From assembly GCA_018267275.1 (NCBI GenBank), contig JAFDYV010000011.1:147225-211224 (forward strand): a DNA stretch of 64,000 nt, given 5' to 3'. The notes below the pieces were generated by a model that ran no database searches, was not told where the DNA came from, and was given only the letters and a program-made list of their open reading frames with translations. A program made the translations under genes and the position numbers. This stretch comes from Bacteroidota bacterium (GTDB lineage Bacteria; Bacteroidota; Bacteroidia; Cytophagales; Cyclobacteriaceae). Below, one piece after another: positions 56,753-64,000 of the stretch (its first letter is position 1; the number at the start of each line of letters is the position of its first letter).

Positions 56753-57712
56753 CTAATGCCCAAGTCCTATCAAAATTTCGCTCAATACCGACTGTGCGGC
56801 CCACACCCGATTACTTGCTTGCAGTGTCACGAAACTTGCCGCGCTATCCAATACTTCATCGCTTAGCTCTACGTTTCTCCTCACAGGCAAGCAATGCATC
56901 ACTTTTGCTTTGTTGGTGAGTTCTAACTTTTCTTTGGTGAGCATCCACTCCGGGTCGTTGGTATAAATTTTTCCGTAGTCGGTAAAGGTGCTCCAATTTT
57001 TTACATAGACAAAATCTGCATTTTTCAGCGCTTCATCTTGGTGATGCGTAATCGTTGCGCCTTTTGTGAATTTTGTATCGAGTTCATAATCTTCTGGATG
57101 TGCAATCGTAAAATCTGCACCACTCCACGCATTCACCCATTGCGAAAAACTGTTTGCCACGCATTGCGGCAATGCTTTGACATGTGGTGCCCACGTCAAT
57201 ACAATTTTTGGTCTACGTTTTTCTTTGAATGTTTCCTGGATGGTAATGAGGTCTGTAAGGCTTTGCAGCGGATGCAATGTAGCGCTCTCCAAACTGACAA
57301 TCGGGACGCCCGCGTATTTTACAAATTGATTGATGTATAATTCGCTATAATCATCTTCTTTGTTTTTGAGGGAAGGGAAAGTGCGAATGCCGAGGATGTC
57401 AAAGTATTTTCCAAGGATTGGAGCCGCTTCTTTCACATGCTCTACTGTTGAGCCGCTCATGATGGCTTCGTCTTCAAACTCTAATGCCCACCCGTCTTGA
57501 CCCACGTTAAACACGATTACGTCCATCCCCAGATTTTTAGCAGCAATCTCTGTACTCAATCGGGTGCGCATGCTTGGGTTCAGAAAAAGTAATCCCATTC
57601 GCTTGCCTTTGCCCTGTGTAGCATCCTTGAGTGGATTATTTTTGTATTCCAATGCTTTCGCGATGAGCGATTGGAAATCTGAGGCATCGTGACATGAAAT
57701 GAATTTTTTCAT
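56753..57712 (-). CDS. argF': N-acetyl/N-succinylornithine carbamoyltransferase
   Basis: A 319-residue transcarbamylase that acts on acylated ornithine instead of free ornithine. The carbamoyl-phosphate loop is S-M-R-T-R (47-51) and HCLPVRR near the end is the ornithine-side block. Residue 90, in GSTV90-EH, corresponds by eye to Glu92 of the acetylornithine enzyme of Xanthomonas and Pro90 of the succinylornithine enzyme of Bacteroides fragilis. Val at this place is reported to favour N-succinylornithine. The gene overlaps argD by four bases and precedes argB by 16. Confidence 0.94.
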   Translation of the reverse strand: MKKFISCHDASDFQSLIAKALEYKNNPLKDATQGKGKRMGLLFLNPSMRTRLSTEIAAKNLGMDVIVFNVGQDGWALEFEDEAIMSGSTVEHVKEAAPILGKYFDILGIRTFPSLKNKEDDYSELYINQFVKYAGVPIVSLESATLHPLQSLTDLITIQETFKEKRRPKIVLTWAPHVKALPQCVANSFSQWVNAWSGADFTIAHPEDYELDTKFTKGATITHHQDEALKNADFVYVKNWSTFTDYGKIYTNDPEWMLTKEKLELTNKAKVMHCLPVRRNVELSDEVLDSAASFVTLQASNRVWAAQSVLSEILIGLGH

Positions 57713-58845
57713 ACGGTAACCGCGTGTTGAAGTTCCTGGGCAAGTGCCTCCAAAAATAAATCTGCATTTCCTTTGGTTAACGCAAGAGATGGTAGTAATC
57801 GCACGGTATTTGGTTTGGCTTCGCCTGTGAAGATGTGATGTTTGAAAAGCAAATCTTTTCGAAGTGACGCGAGCGAATCCGGCAGGTCAAAACCAATCAT
57901 CAGACCTTCTCCACGAACGTCTAAAATGGCCGGGAAGTTTTTCAGTTCATCCATCCAGTAGTTACCAAGTTCACTTGCGTGGTGCATGAGATTTTCTTTT
58001 TCGATTACCTCTAATACAGCCAGCGATGCAGCACATGCCAAGTAATTCCCTCCGAAGGTTGTTCCCAGCATACCGCTCCACGGTTTGATGTCGGGGTGGA
58101 TGAGAACTCCACCTACTGGAAATCCGTTGCCCATACCTTTTGCGATAGTGATCAAATCAGCTTCGATGTTTGCGAATTGGTGAGCAAAGAATTTACCCGT
58201 GCGGCCGTAACCAGATTGCACTTCGTCTAAAATCAGCAACGCGCCAACCTCTTTGCATTTTTTGGAGAGCAACTGAAGAAAGGACGGATTGGGAACATGA
58301 ATACCACCTACCCCTTGAATGCCCTCGATGATAACGGCTGCAACATCTTTGTTGATGGCATTGACGAAAGCGGTTTCATCATTGAATGGAAGGAAAACAA
58401 TTTCATGGCCGGCATTGAAAGGCGCAACAATTTTTGGATTGTCGGTAGCAGCTACTGCACCAGACGTACGACCGTGAAACGCTTTTTTAAATGCAATCAC
58501 TTTCTTTCGTCCATTGACAAATGAAGCCAGTTTCAACGCGTTCTCGTTTGCTTCAGCTCCGGAATTGCAAAGAAATAGTTGGTGATTTGGATAGCCTGAA
58601 AGTTGACCGAGTTTCGCAGCGAGTTTTTCTTGCAACTCGTTTTTTATACTGTTGGAATAAAAACTGATTTTATCCAATTGTGATTTGAGGGCTTCAACAA
58701 AGTGTGGATGATTATGACCAATGGAAATTACCGCATGCCCACCGTACAAGTCTAAATATTTTTTTCCTTCCTTATCCCACAGCCAAGAGCCTTCCGCTTT
58801 TACGGGTTCGATGGGGAAGAGGGGGTAGACGTCAAAGAGTATCAT
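57709..58845 (-). CDS. argD: N-acylornithine aminotransferase
   Basis: A 378-residue class III PLP aminotransferase that converts acylglutamate semialdehyde to acylornithine. LCNSGAEANENALKLA binds PLP phosphate, LILDEVQSGYGRTG holds the Asp that contacts the ring, and K236 in TIAKGMGNGFP forms the Schiff base. The length is a little shorter than E. coli ArgD (about 406). The start MILFDVYPLFPIEPVKAEGSWL is normal. Upstream lie an IVP gene and heptad arrays, so a separate promoter or RNA processing site may exist there. Confidence 0.95.
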   Translation of the reverse strand: MILFDVYPLFPIEPVKAEGSWLWDKEGKKYLDLYGGHAVISIGHNHPHFVEALKSQLDKISFYSNSIKNELQEKLAAKLGQLSGYPNHQLFLCNSGAEANENALKLASFVNGRKKVIAFKKAFHGRTSGAVAATDNPKIVAPFNAGHEIVFLPFNDETAFVNAINKDVAAVIIEGIQGVGGIHVPNPSFLQLLSKKCKEVGALLILDEVQSGYGRTGKFFAHQFANIEADLITIAKGMGNGFPVGGVLIHPDIKPWSGMLGTTFGGNYLACAASLAVLEVIEKENLMHHASELGNYWMDELKNFPAILDVRGEGLMIGFDLPDSLASLRKDLLFKHHIFTGEAKPNTVRLLPSLALTKGNADLFLEALAQELQHAVTV

Positions 58846-58850
58846 AGCCG

Positions 58851-58885
58851 AAGTTTAAAGTTCAAAGTAAAAAGTCGAAAGCTTG
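58851..58885. repeat. Heptad array, left of IVP gene 2
   Basis: Five 7-base words starting AAG: AAGTTTA, AAGTTCA, AAGTAAA, AAGTCGA, AAGCTTG. Confidence 0.7.
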
Positions 58886-58886
58886 C

Positions 58887-59237
58887 TCATCTAATTTTTT
58901 TGATTAATGAAATTAGCATTGCCTTTACTTCGTTAATTGACTGATTCAAAGTCTTATAATCTTCTTTGTGAATACATTTCAAGTCAGATGCCAGTAGCGT
59001 TAGATACTCAGTCTCATGGCAGGAACCCAATGCAATTTGTAAGAAATGCGCAAAATCCTTTTGCGTAAACTTGCCGCAGCCCTCAGCGTTATTGGTAGGC
59101 ACGGAAACTGAAGCTCTTCTCAATTGGCTGGTGATTCCATATAACTCATCTTTTGGAAACAACTTTGTCAAGTTATAAATCATCAAAGCATTCTCATGCG
59201 CTTTTTTCCATACGATTAGGTCTTTAAAATCTTGCAT
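58887..59237 (-). CDS. Four-helix-bundle protein (IVP / S23 family), copy 2
   Basis: A 116-residue member of the same family as the gene at 54423 but of a different subgroup: FKDLIVWKKAHENALMIY at the start, FPKDELYGITSQLRRASVSV, NNAEGCGKFTQKDFAHFLQI and GSCHETEYLTLLASDL. It is inserted between argC and argD, again flanked by inverted heptad arrays, here of the AAGnnnn class. The role of free-standing IVP proteins is unknown. Translation coupling to argD is unlikely across the 41-base gap. Confidence 0.88.
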   Translation of the reverse strand: MQDFKDLIVWKKAHENALMIYNLTKLFPKDELYGITSQLRRASVSVPTNNAEGCGKFTQKDFAHFLQIALGSCHETEYLTLLASDLKCIHKEDYKTLNQSINEVKAMLISLIKKIR

Positions 59238-59242
59238 GCTAA

Positions 59243-59305
59243 ATTACTTTGAACTTTTCAGTTTCAACTCCTAACTTTCAGCTTTCCACATTTAACTTTC
59301 CACTT
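59243..59305. repeat. Heptad array, right of IVP gene 2 (inverted)
   Basis: Nine 7-base words in inverted orientation; on the minus strand AAGTGGA, AAGTTAA, ATGTGGA, AAGCTGA, AAGTTAG, GAGTTGA, AACTGAA, AAGTTCA, AAGTAAT. It fills the whole space between the IVP start codon and the argC stop. Confidence 0.72.
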
Positions 59306-60276
59306 TAAAACACGCTTCCCTTCAATTTCAACCCTGCACTTTCCTCCAACCCAAACATCAAATTCATATTCTGCACGGCTTGCCCGCTTGCGCCTTTTAG
59401 TAGGTTGTCTGTCGTTGTGTGAATCACGAGTTTGTTTTCAACCTTTTCCAAAAAGAGCAAACATTTATTTGTGTTTACCACTTGCTTTATGTCAACCATT
59501 TCATCAGCCACGTGCGTGAAGGGATGACTGCTATAGTAATCTTTGTACAATTTGTTTGCGTCATCTAAACTCAGTTGACAATCCAGCACTGATGAAACAA
59601 AAATGCCTCTTGTAAAATCTCCACGCCACGGCACAAAGTTGATTGGTTCAACAAAATTGGTTTGTAGCGATTTCAAAGTCTGATTGATTTCGCCCAAGTG
59701 TTGATGGGTGAGCGTTTTGTAGGCTGAGATGTTGTTGGCGCGCCATGTAAAGTGTGTGGTGTCTTGTAATTTTTGTCCAGCTCCTGTTGAGCCTGTGATG
59801 CCGGTAGTGTGAACTTCTTTCAGTAAACCAGCTTTTGCCAATGGCAATAACCCCAATTGGATAGTGGTAGCGAAGCAACCGGGGTTGGCAATGTTTTTTG
59901 CCGCTTTTATTTTATCACGCTGAAATTCGGGCAGGCCGTAAACAAATTCTCGTTCACCTGCTTTTTCTCCCAATCGAAAATCGTTTCCCAGATCGATGAT
60001 CCGGGTACTAGAGGGAAAAATATTCTCGGCCAATAGTTTTTTGCTTTCCCCATGACTTAGGCACAAAAACAAAACTTCTACCGGCTCATTGTAATCAGCT
60101 GAAAACTTCAAATCTGTTTCGCCAACTAAATCATGATGCACTGAAGTTAACGTTTTACCCGCTTGACTTCTGCTTTGCACAAAAACCAAGTCCGCATTCG
60201 GGTGATTCAACAATAGTCTTGTTGTTTCTCCACCGGTGTACCCCGCTCCCCCAATGATGCCCGCTTTTATTTTCAT
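59305..60276 (-). CDS. argC: N-acyl-gamma-glutamyl-phosphate reductase
   Basis: A 323-residue NADPH-dependent reductase from ATG 60276 (MKIKAGIIGGAGYTGGETTR, with the GxxGYxG nucleotide site). The catalytic cysteine is C134 in NPGCFATTIQLGLLPL; the general-base His is in KTLTHQHLGEIN or nearby. The frame extends 18 codons further upstream, but those codons are read from the heptad repeat array and are not credible protein. It converts acylglutamyl phosphate to the semialdehyde. Confidence 0.95.
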   Translation of the reverse strand: MKIKAGIIGGAGYTGGETTRLLLNHPNADLVFVQSRSQAGKTLTSVHHDLVGETDLKFSADYNEPVEVLFLCLSHGESKKLLAENIFPSSTRIIDLGNDFRLGEKAGEREFVYGLPEFQRDKIKAAKNIANPGCFATTIQLGLLPLAKAGLLKEVHTTGITGSTGAGQKLQDTTHFTWRANNISAYKTLTHQHLGEINQTLKSLQTNFVEPINFVPWRGDFTRGIFVSSVLDCQLSLDDANKLYKDYYSSHPFTHVADEMVDIKQVVNTNKCLLFLEKVENKLVIHTTTDNLLKGASGQAVQNMNLMFGLEESAGLKLKGSVF

Positions 60277-60284
60277 TTGTTTTG

Positions 60285-60351
60285 AGTTGAAAGTTGAAAG
60301 CCCAAAGTTGAAAGTCGAAACTACTTTCAACTTTGAACTTTAAACTTTCGG
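60285..60351. repeat. Head-to-head heptad array (hairpin) between argG and argC
   Basis: Five forward words (GAGTTGA, AAGTTGA, AAGCCCA, AAGTTGA, AAGTCGA) then four inverted ones (CTTTCAA, CTTTGAA, CTTTAAA, CTTTCGG). CAAAGTTGAAAG at 60303-60314 pairs perfectly with CTTTCAACTTTG at 60324-60335. Confidence 0.75.
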
Positions 60352-60357
60352 CTTTTT

Positions 60358-61554
60358 TTACTTTTCGTTTTCCGTTTTCACACTATAATATATCGCCACC
60401 TGGTTCCCAAATATTTTCGTAAACCCTTTCACATCATCGCCCGTCCAGCCCAAATTCATCTCTCCATATTTTCCAAACTTGCTCGACATCAAATCGAATG
60501 ATGATTCGATGCCGTTGATTTGGTAGCGATAGGGGTAAAGCGTAATCGAAACTTCACCCGTTACATTTTGTTGTGAGTTCGTTAAAAATGCTTCGATGTT
60601 GCGCATCACTGGGTCTAGGTACTGACCTTCGTGCAACCAGTTACCATAAAACTGCGCCAGTTGATCTTTCCAACTCAATTGCCATTTGGTGAGTACGTGT
60701 TTCTCTAATGCGTGGTGCGCTTTGATGATAAGTACAGGTGCAGCCGCTTCAAAACCTACACGACCTTTGATGCCGATGATGGTATCACCCACATGAATGT
60801 CGCGGCCAATGCCGTAAGGCCCGGCAATGGATTGAAGGTATTGAATGGCTTCGGTGGGGTGGTTGAATTTTTTTCCGTTGATGGAAACCAGTTCACCTTT
60901 TTCAAAACCAATTTTCACTTCTTCATGGCCTTGCTTGGTCACTTGCGTAGGCCACGCTTCTTCCGGCAGTTGCCCCATTGAGTTCAACGTTTCTTTGCCG
61001 CCCACGCTGGTGCCCCAAATACCTTTATTAATAGAGTACTTGGCTTTTTCGAAATTGAAAGACACACCTTTCTTTTTCAAGTATTCAATTTCTTCTTCAC
61101 GGCTCAATCGCTTTTCGCGGATGGGTGTGATGATTTCTGCACCAGGCAATAGAATTTGAAAAATCATATCAAACCGCACTTGGTCGTTGCCCGCGCCCGT
61201 GCTTCCATGTGCTACAGCATCGGCACCAATTTCTTTGGCATAGTTAGCCACTGCCAATGCCTGCGACATCCGTTCGGCACTTACGCTCAACGGGTAAGTG
61301 GCATTTTTAAGAACGTTGCCATAAATCAGGTATCGAATCACTTTTTCATAGTAAGATTTGGTTGCATCTACCGTTTTGTGCGATGCCATGCTCAAACTTT
61401 TGGCGCGAGCTTCAATGGCCTGCACTTCGGCTGCGTCAAATCCGCCCGTGTTCACCGTTATGGAGTGAACCTCATATCCCAGATCTTCCGACAAATATTT
61501 TGCGCAGTAAGAGGTGTCGAGGCCGCCACTGAATGCCAATAGTACTTTCTTCAT
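60358..61554 (-). CDS. argG: Argininosuccinate synthase
   Basis: A 398-residue ATP-dependent enzyme that joins citrulline and aspartate. The PP-loop is SGGLDTSYC near residue 9, HGSTGAGNDQVRFD binds the substrates, and GIWGTSVGGKETL and EGQYLDPVMRNIEAFL are conserved C-terminal blocks. The citrulline here would be free citrulline after ArgE-type deacylation. Heptad-repeat hairpins lie on both sides of the gene, so each arg gene here may be able to form a separate RNA. Confidence 0.95.
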   Translation of the reverse strand: MKKVLLAFSGGLDTSYCAKYLSEDLGYEVHSITVNTGGFDAAEVQAIEARAKSLSMASHKTVDATKSYYEKVIRYLIYGNVLKNATYPLSVSAERMSQALAVANYAKEIGADAVAHGSTGAGNDQVRFDMIFQILLPGAEIITPIREKRLSREEEIEYLKKKGVSFNFEKAKYSINKGIWGTSVGGKETLNSMGQLPEEAWPTQVTKQGHEEVKIGFEKGELVSINGKKFNHPTEAIQYLQSIAGPYGIGRDIHVGDTIIGIKGRVGFEAAAPVLIIKAHHALEKHVLTKWQLSWKDQLAQFYGNWLHEGQYLDPVMRNIEAFLTNSQQNVTGEVSITLYPYRYQINGIESSFDLMSSKFGKYGEMNLGWTGDDVKGFTKIFGNQVAIYYSVKTENEK

Positions 61555-61574
61555 TCCTTAGTCGTTAAATTATT

Positions 61575-61699
61575 AGTTGAAAGTTGAAGGTGAAAAGTCC
61601 AAAGTCCAAAGTTCAAAGTTTAAAGTGGAAAGTTTAAAGCTAAAAGCCAAAAGTTGAAAGCCTCTAGCTTTGAACTTTAAACTTTTAACTTTCTACTTC
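61575..61699. repeat. Long head-to-head heptad array between GNAT and argG
   Basis: Thirteen forward 7-base words from 61575 (AGTTGAA, AGTTGAA, GGTGAAA, AGTCCAA, AGTCCAA, AGTTCAA, AGTTTAA, AGTGGAA and so on), two spacer bases, then four or five inverted words from 61668 (CTTTGAA, CTTTAAA, CTTTTAA, CTTTCTA). AAAGTTTAAAGT and ACTTTAAACTTT can pair over 12 bp. Confidence 0.75.
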
Positions 61700-61701
61700 C
61701 T

Positions 61702-62442
61702 TTACCAGAAAAACAAAAAACTCAATATCGAACTTCTCTTTTCATTTGAAGTATTCTCATCTTTCTTCTTCCAGCCCTTCAGCAATACAAACTGTTTGAA
61801 ACGCACCCAACGGTCGAATACCTTGTTGTCTTTGCGTAAATCTCTGCCCCAGTAGTTTTGAGGCGTGGCTTCGCGCAACTTTTTTGCCTCGGCTTCTTTC
61901 GCCTTTTCCACAGGGTCGTAGAGCATGGCCGTGCACATACAATTCTGACGGTTTTTGCTCATCAATATTTCGTAGTTCACGCAGCTCTGGCAGCCTTTCC
62001 AAAACTGATCATCGTTGGTCAATTGATTGTAAGTTACGGGTTCGTAACCCAAATCAGAATTGATTTTCATCACCGCTAAGCCAGTGGTTAAACCAAAGAT
62101 TTTCGCGTCAGGGTATTTCTTCCGCGAAAGCTCAAACACTTTGCGTTTGATTTCGGTGGCCACTCCCGTTTTGCGGAAAGCGGGCGACACAATCAAGCCG
62201 CTGTTGGCCACAAACTTTTCGTGTTCCCACGATTCGATGTAGCAAAAGCCTACCCAAGTGCCTTCTGGCGTAAGGGCGATTACCGCTTTGCCTTCTTCCA
62301 TCTTTTGCTGAATGTAGTCGGGCGAGCGTTTGGCGATGCCAGTGCCACGCGCTTTGGCCGACTCGGCCATCTCGGTGGTAATGGTTTCTGCGTAATGAAT
62401 GTCAGCAGCCGTAGCTGTTCTGACAATGATATTAGTTGTCAC
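61702..62442 (-). CDS. GNAT-family acyltransferase at the head of the arg cluster (putative N-acylglutamate synthase)
   Basis: A 246-residue protein if started at GTG 62442 (VTTNIIVRTATAADI); no ATG lies near the N-terminus of the GNAT domain, and the next one upstream (62490) adds an implausible leader. The acetyl-CoA site region is SGLIVSPAFRKTGVATEIKRK (V/I-x-x-x-x-R-x-x-G-x-A). After about residue 145 there is an unusual cysteine-containing part (FWKGCQSCVNYE, NCMCTAMLYDP), then a basic tail. The window has no classical ArgA or ArgJ, and GNAT proteins in this position in Bacteroidota have been implicated as N-succinylglutamate synthases. The role is likely but inferred. Confidence 0.82.
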   Translation of the reverse strand: MTTNIIVRTATAADIHYAETITTEMAESAKARGTGIAKRSPDYIQQKMEEGKAVIALTPEGTWVGFCYIESWEHEKFVANSGLIVSPAFRKTGVATEIKRKVFELSRKKYPDAKIFGLTTGLAVMKINSDLGYEPVTYNQLTNDDQFWKGCQSCVNYEILMSKNRQNCMCTAMLYDPVEKAKEAEAKKLREATPQNYWGRDLRKDNKVFDRWVRFKQFVLLKGWKKKDENTSNEKRSSILSFLFFW

Positions 62443-62812
62443 GTTGATGCTGGTTAAAATGAAAAATAGGGGAGAAGTACGTTGAAGCACTTCAAGGCGA
62501 AAGTCACCTAGTTACTTTCACCAAACGTCTGTTTGTAAGTTGACGATATCAGATTCTGATCCGCCTATGCGGGCGCCTGGTCACCGGGCAGGCTGGGAGA
62601 GAGGTGTTGAACAATGCTTCTGAAGCACTGGCGAGAGTGGCCGAGGGGCCGGAAATCTCAAGATGGGTGATCAATTTTTTCAATTCGCGTGTGTGGTTTG
62701 TGTTAGATAAAAGGCATTCAAAAAATTTTTGTGTAAAATTAATGTATTCTCAAACGAATAATGCAAGGTGAGGTTATGAATTTATGAATTTTTTTTGTCA
62801 GTTCACGCCCGC
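62443..62812. other. Intergenic region upstream of the arg cluster
   Basis: No convincing gene. It contains TATTC-N6-GAATA (62745-62760), a possible operator, and a GC-rich patch (62560-62600) with a short GCCTG/CAGGC hairpin. A long leader for the arg transcript is possible, but no promoter stands out. Confidence 0.4.
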
Positions 62813-63331
62813 ATGACTCCGCTGCCTTACCAAGACTTCACCATCAAAGCACGTGTAAAAAGTTTTGCGCGGATCACCCACCTGTTGCAGCAGCTTGGCG
62901 CCACGTGCCTCGGCACCGACCTGCAAACCGACACTTACTTTGCCACCGACAAGGGAAAACTGAAGCTGCGCGTGGGCACCATCGAGCATTTGATTACACA
63001 TTACCAGCGCGTGCATGAAGCCGGCATCGAAAAAACACTCGTGTACCGCTACGACTTGAATCCATCGCCCGAAGAGGTAGCAGCACTGCACCGCCAATTT
63101 GCTGTGTTGGGCCAGGTAAAAAAAGAGCGCACCATTTATTTGCTGGGCATCCACAAAATCCACCTCGACCGACTGGAAGAAGATTGTTTCATTGAGATTG
63201 AATCCATTGACAGGCATGCTGCGTACACCAGCCAGCAGTTGAAAGCGCTTTGTTTTGATATGAAAGAAAAATTGGAGATTGCCGATGCGAACCTGGTGCC
63301 CACAGGCTATTTTAATGCTGGTTTAAACTGA
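62813..63331 (+). CDS. CYTH-domain protein (class IV adenylate cyclase / thiamine-triphosphatase-like)
   Basis: A 172-residue protein from ATG 62813; a TTG six codons upstream is the alternative. It shows the beta-tunnel pattern of CyaB/CYTH proteins: IKARVKSFARITHLL in place of the E-x-E-x-K start (only I-K-A-R here), QTDTYFATDKGKLKLRV, LVYRYDLNPSP, KKERTIYLLGIHKIHLDRLEEDCFIEIE. These enzymes bind triphosphates with metal; substrate may be ATP, thiamine triphosphate or polyphosphate. The first acidic EXEXK motif is not intact, so activity is uncertain. Confidence 0.8.
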   Translation: MTPLPYQDFTIKARVKSFARITHLLQQLGATCLGTDLQTDTYFATDKGKLKLRVGTIEHLITHYQRVHEAGIEKTLVYRYDLNPSPEEVAALHRQFAVLGQVKKERTIYLLGIHKIHLDRLEEDCFIEIESIDRHAAYTSQQLKALCFDMKEKLEIADANLVPTGYFNAGLN

Positions 63332-63371
63332 AATGACTGACCACTTGTATCTTTTCAACTCGCTGTGAACT

Positions 63372-63755
63372 ATGCCAACCAAAGAGCGATTCTACGGTAA
63401 ATTGTTAATTGCCATTAGCGTGGCAGCCTTGGTTTTTCATTTGTTGATTGTGGCCAAGGTAATCCCTTATGGCATTACCTGGGGTGGCAGGTTGAAGACC
63501 GATGGCGAGATGTATGTGTTTGAGACCGTTTCGATTGCCATTAATTTGTTCTTTATCTTTTTGGTGCTGCAGCGTGTGGACATGGTGCGCTCGCTGCTGG
63601 GTAAAAGAACAGTAACCATTCTTCTATGGATTTTCTTTGCGCTGTTTGTACTCAATACCATTGGTAATGTTTTTGCGACCACCCCGCTGGAGCGGTGGTT
63701 TACCCTGCTTACGCTGGCCAATTCCGTGTTGATATGGAAGATCAACCGCAGGTAG
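63372..63755 (+). CDS. Small hypothetical membrane protein (four helices)
   Basis: A 127-residue integral membrane protein with four hydrophobic segments (about 10-30, 50-66, 80-98 and 105-122) and short loops: GKLLIAISVAALVFHLLIV, ETVSIAINLFFIFLVLQ, VTILLWIFFALFVLNTIGNV, WFTLLTLANSVLIWKI. It carries the conserved-looking loop PYGITWGGRLKTDGEMY. It starts 40 bases after the CYTH gene in the same direction. The family is widespread but uncharacterised. Confidence 0.75.
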   Translation: MPTKERFYGKLLIAISVAALVFHLLIVAKVIPYGITWGGRLKTDGEMYVFETVSIAINLFFIFLVLQRVDMVRSLLGKRTVTILLWIFFALFVLNTIGNVFATTPLERWFTLLTLANSVLIWKINRR

Positions 63756-64000
63756 GTTTGGTGAGGTAACCGCAAAAAAATATCCCTGCATTGCTTGCTT
63801 CCGTTTAGTGCGTGTACTATTTTTATCTCATCAGTTTCCTACCCCGTATTAGGACATTCTGACTCAGCATCCGTATAGCTGAACATTTTTTTAATGAGCT
63901 TGCCGCGGAGCGGTGATAAAGGGGATTTATTGTGCGTTTAATATTAAAGAAATATCAGCAATGCTTATAGCCAAATGTTGTGTGGCATTTAGTATGAGAA

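Noticed and set aside
54423..59237. IVP genes as evidence of 23S rRNA intervening sequences here
   Set aside because: No rRNA sequence is near; free-standing IVP genes are frequent in Bacteroidota.
62620..62690. tRNA-Ser/Leu-like stretch (gagagtggccgagg)
   Set aside because: Only the D-arm-like part is present; there is no anticodon stem, no GGTTCGAATCC-type T arm and no closing acceptor stem.
63756..64000. Coding region at the right edge
   Set aside because: No frame of useful length on either strand; probably an upstream region of a gene outside the window.

Overview
The window is chromosomal DNA of a member of the Bacteroidota, most likely order Cytophagales. Support: a 2,600-residue secreted protein ending in a gliding-motility / type IX secretion (type B) C-terminal domain; promoters of the TTTG-N19..21-TAnnTTTG type; the divergent LuxC-like acyl-CoA reductase and ferredoxin pair; a PUR-alpha-like DUF3276 protein; a HAD-SerA-ACT fusion; and an arginine cluster with the N-acylornithine carbamoyltransferase ArgF' instead of ordinary ArgF. 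I see no rRNA, tRNA, CRISPR array, transposase or prophage.

Layout. 1-9.2 kb: a partial B12-binding MerR regulator, a ligase-associated DEXH helicase, a PQQ dehydrogenase lipoprotein interrupted by a frameshift, and smc. 9.4-18.4 kb: a small membrane protein, a small SprB-repeat protein and the giant repeat adhesin. 18.4-27 kb: acyl-CoA reductase, ferredoxin, DUF58, DUF3276, an S9 peptidase coupled to a Sir2 deacylase, a TlpA thioredoxin and a large coiled-coil/TPR-like protein. 27-32.6 kb: a minus-strand run headed by an ECF sigma factor (sigma, putative anti-sigma, Spy-like protein, outer-membrane protein, M1 peptidase), with a SerC-like aminotransferase upstream. 32.7-35.5 kb: an AT-rich accessory patch with hypothetical genes, inverted repeats and a structured non-coding stretch. 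35.5-45.3 kb: a minus-strand cluster of an ABCG-type exporter, a DUF218 protein, two SGNH hydrolases and an MBOAT acyltransferase (probable polymer acylation at the envelope), running into the serine-biosynthesis fusion. 45.3-51.8 kb: a lipoprotein, a DUF5009-like acyltransferase, a small operon around an SPFH protein (with two tiny ORFs), and dnaX. 51.9-52.5 kb: a VapBC pair. 52.4-62.4 kb: the arginine cluster, all on the minus strand: GNAT, argG, argC, argD, argF', argB, argE, nudK, argH, interrupted by two four-helix-bundle (IVP/S23) genes. 62.8-63.8 kb: a CYTH protein and a small membrane protein.

Points to look at first. (1) dnaX is split exactly at a run of ten A residues preceded by a hairpin. 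The zero frame stops two codons later and gives a gamma-sized 367-residue protein; a -1 shift gives a 564-residue tau. This fits programmed slippage, or else a homopolymer error. (2) ArgF' carries Val at residue 90, the position reported to separate N-acetyl- from N-succinylornithine enzymes, and the cluster starts with a GNAT instead of classical ArgA/ArgJ, so the pathway may use succinylated intermediates. (3) Intergenic gaps in the arginine cluster and in the smc leader carry arrays with a strict 7-base period (GTTnnnn or AAGnnnn words), often head-to-head; both IVP genes sit between inverted arrays. (4) A 774-bp unit carrying one hypothetical gene is bounded by 14-bp near-perfect inverted repeats.
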